Shown here piece after piece: positions 58,208 through 64,000 of a stretch of DNA of 64,000 nt. Under the pieces are notes generated by a model, which was not told where the DNA came from, did not search any database, and saw only the letters and a program-made list of their open reading frames with translations. The first letter of the stretch is position 1; each line of letters begins with the position of its first letter. The position numbers and the translations under genes were made by a program. This DNA is from Oscillospiraceae bacterium (lineage in GTDB: Bacteria; Bacillota; Clostridia; Oscillospirales; Oscillospiraceae). The stretch lies in assembly GCA_902790375.1 (NCBI GenBank), contig CADARY010000004.1:1-64000 (forward strand), written 5' to 3'.

Positions 58208-61200
58208 ATGAAAACGATCTCGCAGCAACTCGGAAAACGGGCCGTCAGCGTCCTGCTGATGCTCACCATGCTCCTGTCACTCGTGCCCGCCATGGGCCTG
58301 CAGGCGTATGCGGAGGATGATCCGGCGCCGGCGGCGGACACGTACGAGGTGGATGGGGTAAATTATTACAATATCCACACTACGCACCAGAACAAACAGG
58401 ATATCTACAAGGATATGATCAATTCGCCAAACCCGTTCGCCCCAGCAAACATGACGTTGGGGGAGCTGTGGCTGCTTCTCGCCATGCAGCTCAGCTATGC
58501 CCAATTTGACGACATCTGGTTCTATGATGTGAGAGCCATGCTGTGCAAGGAGGAAGGCACGAACACTTGGGATAATGTATACAAATATGATTCGGATCCT
58601 TGGTGGTACGAATATAATGAAGAAGGTAATAATTTATTTTACGGTCTTCATAGAAGAGTTGGTAGAGGAAGTTTTGATGCAGAAAAAATATATAACGGTA
58701 CGCTAAGATGTAATACATCGACGGAATGGGTCAATGACCAGAGCTACAGGGACGGAGGGTATGTGAAGGTAAGCTGTACCATCCAAAACGTAAACACGGA
58801 AAACATCCTGGCTGTCTATGAAGTGGATTTTTACGACTTTGAAGCCACGGTGCTGCTGCCGCCGGATGAAGGCGGCAATTATGTCACAACCACGGTGCAA
58901 GACTCCACGACGTCGAATTCCACATTGTCCACCACGGTGAAGAACAACACCGCCAATGCGCAAACCGCGTCGGTAACGACGAGCGCCTCCCTTTCTTCCA
59001 CCGCTTCGCACACGAGGGAGGGCGGCAAGGATCTGACGTTTAAGGAATCGCTCAACGTGAGTGTTGAGGAAGAGTTTTCCGTTGGGGTGGAATATCTGAG
59101 TGAAAGCACGAAGTTCGGCGTCAACGTCGGGTTTGAGGCCACCCAACTGATCAAGAAGAGCTTTTCCGACACAACGGGTGAAACAAAAACGGACGAAAAA
59201 GCAATCACGGAGACAATCACCCTGCCCCCTCACACCCAGGCGCTCATGACGACGGAAAGCAGCAAATCAACCATCACCAGCAAGTATAATAGCCCCTTCG
59301 CCATGAATTATACAGCGAGGGTCACCATCCAATACAATACGCAGGGGCCGACGAAAAATTATAGGTATTACAGCCACACGAGTAAGGGACAGACCGCGAC
59401 GTACACCTTTGACGCCACCGCGCGCAGCGACTTGTACCAGCGGGCAATCATCGAAGGCGGAACAAACTACGACCGTGAAGGGATTAACTGGGTTAAGGCG
59501 CGGGAGAAAGAGAAAATCGCATGGGACATCGAAAAAATTAACAGATATACACAATACGTTACATTTGCGGGGAAGACTATTGAGCAGAACGTTACACAAT
59601 ATTATATAGATGGAAACGAAACTGTTGACCCCGTCATACTGTGCGCAACATGCCTGCCCATGATGGACACCCCCGCGCAGTTTACCCAGAAGGTCGAAGG
59701 CACGAAGATCAGCTACAGCCTGTGGCCGACACTGCCGCTGGCCAGCATCAAGGTATTGCCGCCTGAATCTATCACCTTTATCAGCACCGGGGGCAGCGTC
59801 TACGGGAATTACAACTGTCAGACAGCCGAGATGAACATCGGAGACTCCTTCCGTACGAGCCAACTGAATCTGATCGGACTGGACACCGACAACGTGGAAT
59901 TCTACAACTTCAGCAAGAATAACGGCCATTGGGTCATTGCCAACGAGAACGGCGAGGAGCTGAAGGGGGACGACCTGCCGGTGGAGCTGGTGGATGAGTA
60001 TGGCACCGTGGTAAATGCCGTCCGGCCGGGCACCTGCTACCTGAAGTATGTGATCGACGAAAACTGTTACGCCGTCGCGGACAACAGGACAGGCTTTATC
60101 AAGAATACCGATCTGACGGGCGGCACTGCCGGCATTAAGATCACTGTGAAGAATCCGCCCGTCACGATCACCGTCGAGAACAACTATACGAACGGCACCG
60201 TGGACGCGGACTGGGATTATCTGGATGCCGACGATAATACAGACACGACCCGCTTCTTCGTGACCTGCGTGGATAACGACGACAACGGCAAGTTTCTTGA
60301 TTACGAATGGGAAGCGATGCAGACAAAACGCCGGGGGATCGAGATCACGAAGGACGAGGACGGCTACTCGCTTGTGAAGTTCACCAAGCCCGGCACCTAT
60401 GACGTGCGAGTGAAAACAACAGCCGGGAACGGCACGACTTATAACTCCCCCTGGTATAAGATCGTGGCCGAAGGCGACGCGACGAACGGGCCGATCCTGG
60501 TGGATGAACTTTTGGATGTGACGGAGGATACCGAACTCCTGATCAACGGTGAGTACGAGGGTACTTCGGGCGCGCGTCCCGACCCCGTTGAGACGGTGGG
60601 CCGGCTGGAGGTGGTCGCGTTCGATGCGACGGGCAAGATGCTCCCGGTACGCTACGTCTGGAGAGCACAGGAGAGCGAGGGCATCGAGCTTACCGAGGAT
60701 GGATTTGTGACCTTCAGCGAGCCCGGCGTCTACCATGTGCGTGTGGAAAGCCCCACGAACGCGAATTATCACTCCGACTGGAAGGAGATTACCGCGAAGC
60801 AGGGTTTCCATACCGTCTCCTTCGAGACTTATGGCGGCGACGTGATCGAGGCCGAAACGGTGGAGCACGGCAAGTGTCTGAAGAAGCCATCCGACCCGAA
60901 GAAGGTGAACGCCGAAGAACCCGGGCATCTCTATTCCTTCGACGGATGGTACACCACGGAGGATTTCACCACAGCCTACGATTTCAGCGCGCCCGTTACA
61001 GAGAATATGACGCTCTTCGCCAAGTGGGTGGAGGACGTCCGCACTGTCATCATCTTCCACATGAATGACGGGTCGGAAGAGATGGGGTTCGTCCTTGTGA
61101 ACGAAGACGGAAGATGCCCCTACCAGCTGCTGACGCCCACCCGCGTCGGCTATACCTTTGCGGGCTGGTTCACCGCCCCGACCGGCGGCGAACGGGTCAC

Positions 61201-61555
61201 GGACGAGACGGTCTACACGGAGGATACGGAGCTGTACGCCCAGTGGAACAAAGTAGTGGCTGTCACGCTCCCCGCCGCGCTCGTCACCATCGAAGAGGAG
61301 GCCTTTGAGGGCATTGACGCCGTGCGTGTGGAGATCGCGGAAAACGTGGTCTCCATCGGCCCGCGCGCCTTCGCCGACTGCGTAAACCTCCGCGAGTTTT
61401 TTGTGCCCGCCACGGTGGAACACATTGACGACACGGCCCTCCAGGGCAGCGATTTCGTCATCGTCTACGGCGAGACGGGCAGCGAGGCCCAGCGCTTCGC
61501 CGAAGCAAACGGCATCCCCTTCGTGGCCATGAACGCCACATACGCAGTCGAATAA
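58208..61555 (+). CDS. Large secreted protein with aerolysin/ETX-MTX2-like pore-forming region, Ig-like, InlB-type and LRR repeats
   Basis: ATG 58208 follows AAGGGAGG. A signal peptide (residues 1-37, ending LQAYA) is clear. Residues about 225-380 are Ser/Thr-rich, alternating beta sequence with VKNNTANAQTASVTTSASLS, a central alternating segment (VEEEFSVGVEYLSESTKFGV), ITETITLPPHTQALM, and SPFAMNYTARVTIQYN. This is the pattern of aerolysin-type beta-pore formers. After unassigned beta-rich regions come Ig-like segments (about 640-865), two InlB/Flg_new repeats (about 868-940 and 944-1014, each ending TLFAKW or ELYAQW), and a BspA/LRR_5-like end. No LPxTG or SLH anchor is seen. The pore-forming role is inference. 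Confidence 0.8.
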   Translation: MKTISQQLGKRAVSVLLMLTMLLSLVPAMGLQAYAEDDPAPAADTYEVDGVNYYNIHTTHQNKQDIYKDMINSPNPFAPANMTLGELWLLLAMQLSYAQFDDIWFYDVRAMLCKEEGTNTWDNVYKYDSDPWWYEYNEEGNNLFYGLHRRVGRGSFDAEKIYNGTLRCNTSTEWVNDQSYRDGGYVKVSCTIQNVNTENILAVYEVDFYDFEATVLLPPDEGGNYVTTTVQDSTTSNSTLSTTVKNNTANAQTASVTTSASLSSTASHTREGGKDLTFKESLNVSVEEEFSVGVEYLSESTKFGVNVGFEATQLIKKSFSDTTGETKTDEKAITETITLPPHTQALMTTESSKSTITSKYNSPFAMNYTARVTIQYNTQGPTKNYRYYSHTSKGQTATYTFDATARSDLYQRAIIEGGTNYDREGINWVKAREKEKIAWDIEKINRYTQYVTFAGKTIEQNVTQYYIDGNETVDPVILCATCLPMMDTPAQFTQKVEGTKISYSLWPTLPLASIKVLPPESITFISTGGSVYGNYNCQTAEMNIGDSFRTSQLNLIGLDTDNVEFYNFSKNNGHWVIANENGEELKGDDLPVELVDEYGTVVNAVRPGTCYLKYVIDENCYAVADNRTGFIKNTDLTGGTAGIKITVKNPPVTITVENNYTNGTVDADWDYLDADDNTDTTRFFVTCVDNDDNGKFLDYEWEAMQTKRRGIEITKDEDGYSLVKFTKPGTYDVRVKTTAGNGTTYNSPWYKIVAEGDATNGPILVDELLDVTEDTELLINGEYEGTSGARPDPVETVGRLEVVAFDATGKMLPVRYVWRAQESEGIELTEDGFVTFSEPGVYHVRVESPTNANYHSDWKEITAKQGFHTVSFETYGGDVIEAETVEHGKCLKKPSDPKKVNAEEPGHLYSFDGWYTTEDFTTAYDFSAPVTENMTLFAKWVEDVRTVIIFHMNDGSEEMGFVLVNEDGRCPYQLLTPTRVGYTFAGWFTAPTGGERVTDETVYTEDTELYAQWNKVVAVTLPAALVTIEEEAFEGIDAVRVEIAENVVSIGPRAFADCVNLREFFVPATVEHIDDTALQGSDFVIVYGETGSEAQRFAEANGIPFVAMNATYAVE

Positions 61556-61561
61556 CCCCTG

Positions 61562-61657
61562 GCATACCATGGCGAAGCAGGCCACCGTGAATTCCTTCCC
61601 GTTGCCGGGGTATTCCTGCACTTTGGTAAAGCCCCAATCCATCTGGAAGGCTTCGCC
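61562..61657 (-). pseudogene. IS21-type transposase (IstA) remnant
   Basis: The minus strand encodes GEAFQMDWGFTKVQEYPGN and then EFTVACFAMVC, which matches the start of the catalytic (DDE/rve) domain of IstA-type transposases, including the first catalytic Asp in MDWG. A stop (TAA) lies just upstream in the frame and the match ends at 61562, so only about 32 codons survive. It directly abuts the aerolysin-like gene. Confidence 0.7.
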
Positions 61658-61688
61658 TTAAAGAATTTAATCGAGAAATAGTATCAGA

Positions 61689-63077
61689 ATGTCGGAGAAA
61701 GCGCAGGTGATGACCGTGTCGTTCAAGGAAAAGCTCAAGATCGAAGGGATTTCCCTGCGCTTTATTCATTCCGCCCTCGTCATCATCGCCCTGATCGTGT
61801 CGTGGTTTCTGATCTATTCGACCGTTCGCCTGACCAAAACCTTCCTGGACGTGACGGAGGCGACGGATCAGTATATCGAGATGCACAAGGCCGCAAGCGA
61901 AATGATGGACGCCACCGACTACCTCGTGGAAATGGTCCAGCGCTATACACTTGACGGGAACAGCATGTATCTCCACAATTATTTTAAGGAGGCCTTTGAG
62001 GCCCGCCGTCGCGAGGACGCGATCGAAAAGATGTCCGTCTACGCCGAGGAGAAGGAAGCGGTGGAAAAGCTGCGCAAGGCGATGGATGCGTCGCAGGAGC
62101 TTGCCGAGCGGGACTATTACGCGATGAGGCTTGTGATCGAGGCCACGGGCTATTCCCCGATACCGGAGCAGCTGCTGAATATCGAGCTGCGGCCGGAGCA
62201 TGCGCCCCTGCCCGCCTGGGAGAAGAAGGCGGCGGCCCAGCACATGGTCTCGGACGAGGACTATTACCGCAGGCTGGACAGGATACGCGCCGACATGCGG
62301 GAGAGCCTTTCCACGCTGGAGGAGAGAACGCGCAGCATCCAGCTCAAATCCACAGCAGAGATGCGGCAGGGCCTGGGCGGCGTGCGCACCGTGACGATCA
62401 TACAGGCGGCAGCGATCCTGCTGATGACCTGGGCGACGGCGCATCTCGGCATCACGCCGATCTTAAAGGCTGTGGACAAAATTCGGGAGGACAGCCCCAT
62501 CCCGGTCACGGGAGCAAACGAATTCCGCTATCTGGCCCAGGCCTACAACCGCATGTATGAGGTATACAGGAGCAGCGTGGCAAGCCTCAGCTATAAGGCC
62601 AGCCACGACGAGCTGACGAAGGTCTATAACCGCGCGGGCTATGACGTGCTGCTGCCGGGCGTTGATCTCAAAACGACCAGCCTCGTCCTGTTCGACGTTG
62701 ACCGCTTCAAGGATGTCAACGATACCTATGGCCATGAGGTGGGCGACAGGATCCTGCGCAAGGTCGCCGCGGTGATCAGCAAGCATTTTCGAAACGGCGA
62801 TCATGTATGCCGGATCGGCGGGGACGAGTTTGTGACGATCATGCTGAATTCCAGCAGGGAGCATCAGGCGCTGATTGAGGGCAAGGTCAGACAGATCAAC
62901 ACGGAGCTTTCCGATACGGCGGACGGGCTGCCGCAGGCTTCCGTCAGTGCGGGCGTCGGCTTCGGCGAGGAAGCCGGGACGACGGAGCAGCTGTTTGAGC
63001 ACGCGGACGCGGCCCTCTATGAAACCAAGCGCAGGGGCAGAAACGGCGTATCGTTCTATGAAGCGCCGAAAGCATAA
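61689..63077 (+). CDS. Diguanylate cyclase (GGDEF) with membrane sensor domain
   Basis: The 462-residue protein has two membrane helices (about 25-47 and 237-260) enclosing a helical extracytoplasmic sensor. Then comes a GGDEF domain with DELTKVYNRAGYD, FDVDRFKDVNDTYGHEVGD and the active-site RIGGDEFV (about 374). It makes cyclic di-GMP. No RxxD inhibitory site is evident at the expected place. The start is uncertain: ATG 61689 has no clear ribosome site and ATG 61710 is an alternative with GGAG 13 bp upstream. Confidence 0.93.
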   Translation: MSEKAQVMTVSFKEKLKIEGISLRFIHSALVIIALIVSWFLIYSTVRLTKTFLDVTEATDQYIEMHKAASEMMDATDYLVEMVQRYTLDGNSMYLHNYFKEAFEARRREDAIEKMSVYAEEKEAVEKLRKAMDASQELAERDYYAMRLVIEATGYSPIPEQLLNIELRPEHAPLPAWEKKAAAQHMVSDEDYYRRLDRIRADMRESLSTLEERTRSIQLKSTAEMRQGLGGVRTVTIIQAAAILLMTWATAHLGITPILKAVDKIREDSPIPVTGANEFRYLAQAYNRMYEVYRSSVASLSYKASHDELTKVYNRAGYDVLLPGVDLKTTSLVLFDVDRFKDVNDTYGHEVGDRILRKVAAVISKHFRNGDHVCRIGGDEFVTIMLNSSREHQALIEGKVRQINTELSDTADGLPQASVSAGVGFGEEAGTTEQLFEHADAALYETKRRGRNGVSFYEAPKA

Positions 63078-63084
63078 GCCAATT

Positions 63085-63124
63085 AACCGCAGAGGCCGAT
63101 GAGTTTGCCGGCCTCTGCGGTTTT
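63085..63124 (+). terminator. Terminator after the GGDEF gene
   Basis: AACCGCAGAGGCCG (63085-63098) pairs with CGGCCTCTGCGGTT (63109-63122), followed by T residues. Confidence 0.9.
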
Positions 63125-63156
63125 CAATGCCAAAAGCTCCCAACAATTTCCTTGTC

Positions 63157-63186
63157 TTGATTTTTGCAGGAGAGTTGTGGTATGAT
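63157..63186 (+). promoter_or_regulatory. Promoter of uppP
   Basis: TTGATT (63157-63162) and TATGAT (63181-63186), spacing 18 bp, 32 bp before the start codon. Confidence 0.65.
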
Positions 63187-63218
63187 ACGGTTTACGATAA
63201 TTATGGAGGGGTTCCGTT

Positions 63219-64000
63219 ATGTCGATATGGAATGCGGTGCTGCTGGGCCTGATCCAGGGCATCGCAGAGATTCTGCCGATCTCCAGCTCAGGGCATCTGG
63301 CCATTGTCAACAATCTGTTCAAGCTCTCCAATCTCTCCGAGGGGCACGCGCTGTTTGAGGCGCTTTTGTATCTTGCAACACTGGTTTCGGTCTGCCTTGT
63401 GTACTGGCCGGAACTGCGTATCATGTACCTGGAGCTGTTGTCCCTTGGGGGGATGGGGCCGCTCGCCGGGCAGGAAAACCCGCGTTATTCGGCGGCGCGC
63501 TGTTTTTTTATGCTCACGCTCGGCACGCTCCCGCTGTTTTTGGCGCTGCCCATCAACAGCCGCATGGCGGTCCTGAACGGCAGGAATATCTTTATCGGCG
63601 TTATGCTGATTTTGACGGGCTGCCTGCTCTATGTCTCGGACAGAATGATCCCCGGAAAGAAAAACCAGAACAGCATGACCGTCCTTGACGCGCTCATTAT
63701 CGGGCTTTGCCAGAGCGTGGCGACGATCCCGGGCCTTTCGCGCTCGGCCGTGACCATCACGGCAGGGGTGGCGACCGGTCTGCGGCGGGACTTTGCGGTG
63801 AACTTTTCGTTCCTGCTGAGTATCCCCGCGGTGCTCGGCGCGGCGATCCTCTCCTTTGCCGACGCCCTTCGCAGCGGGATTGACTGGTCCTGTGTACCGG
63901 CCTATCTGATCGGTACGGCTGTGGCCATGGCCAGCGGCGTCGTGTGCATCCACATCATGCGCTACATCAGTAAAAGGAGCAAATTTGGCGGTTTTTCCTA
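63219..64000 (+). CDS. uppP: Undecaprenyl-diphosphatase UppP (BacA), 3' end beyond the window
   Basis: The frame from ATG 63219 stays open to the window end (260 codons). It encodes a polytopic membrane protein with the UppP signatures GLIQGIAEILPISSSGHL near the N-terminus and the second motif ATIPGLSRSAVTITAGVATG. These hold the catalytic Glu, Ser and Arg of the enzyme that recycles undecaprenyl pyrophosphate for wall synthesis and gives bacitracin tolerance. GGAGGGG lies 10 bp before the ATG. Only a short C-terminal part is probably missing. Confidence 0.95.
   Translation, partial: MSIWNAVLLGLIQGIAEILPISSSGHLAIVNNLFKLSNLSEGHALFEALLYLATLVSVCLVYWPELRIMYLELLSLGGMGPLAGQENPRYSAARCFFMLTLGTLPLFLALPINSRMAVLNGRNIFIGVMLILTGCLLYVSDRMIPGKKNQNSMTVLDALIIGLCQSVATIPGLSRSAVTITAGVATGLRRDFAVNFSFLLSIPAVLGAAILSFADALRSGIDWSCVPAYLIGTAVAMASGVVCIHIMRYISKRSKFGGFS

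Noticed and set aside
59267..61642. A 791-codon antisense frame across the aerolysin-like gene
   Set aside because: Only its first about 28 codons match a protein family (IS21 transposase); the rest is a shadow of the secreted protein.

Overview
The window looks like a chromosomal piece of a GC-rich, anaerobic, endospore-forming Firmicute, most likely Oscillospirales/Oscillospiraceae. The evidence is a SpoVAC-type spore protein gene, strong AGGAGG ribosome sites, several TTG/GTG starts, rho-independent hairpins at most operon ends, and an energy-converting [NiFe] hydrogenase of the Mbh type. This assignment is by gene content only; no rRNA is present.

Layout. 1-1600: two GNAT acetyltransferases in AT-richer DNA (one cut by the window edge and resembling AAC(6')), a tRNA-Ser(GGA), and an orphan spoVAC. 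1650-15250: one long plus-strand hydrogenase locus. It holds hypF-hypC-hypD-hypE, a NuoC-like subunit whose start was damaged by inserted repeat DNA, the [NiFe] large subunit, hypA, eight Mrp-type antiporter genes, the NuoH-like subunit, the small subunit, and a double-ferredoxin subunit on a Pro/Ala linker. Together these should couple ferredoxin oxidation and H2 production to H+/Na+ pumping. 15255-19600 (minus): a DegV operon, an O-antigen-ligase-like membrane protein and a membrane-anchored NAGPA-type glycosidase. 19700-24250: TatD, Na/Pi symporter, DUF975 and VTT-family membrane proteins. 24441-28211: a secreted repeat protein, a double-glycine-leader LysM mini-protein, and a ParB-HAD fusion beside a HAD paralogue.

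28273-33703 (minus): a tightly overlapping three-gene operon (TerB-domain protein, BrxD-like ATPase, Lhr/BrxHI-like helicase), a candidate defence or DNA-processing system. 33885-42160: amidohydrolase, a second hypA coupled to a 901-residue iron-sulfur flavoprotein, a methyltransferase, an ACT regulator and a SNF2 helicase. 42200-58066: mostly housekeeping (ArsC/Spx-like, TetR, Cys-tRNA(Pro) deacylase, UvrA, RecD2, ComFC, MreB, IspD, IspF, a Se/S-carrier plus cysteine-desulfurase pair, RF1, a Sua5-CoaE fusion, M18 aminopeptidase, TepA-like protease).

58208-61555: a 1115-residue secreted protein with an aerolysin/ETX-MTX2-like pore-forming region, AT-rich patches, and an IS21-type transposase remnant immediately downstream. 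The window ends with a GGDEF diguanylate cyclase and the start of uppP. The best candidates for new biology are the aerolysin-like protein, the TerB/BrxD/helicase operon, the GG-leader LysM peptide, and the rearranged hydrogenase with a tethered ferredoxin.
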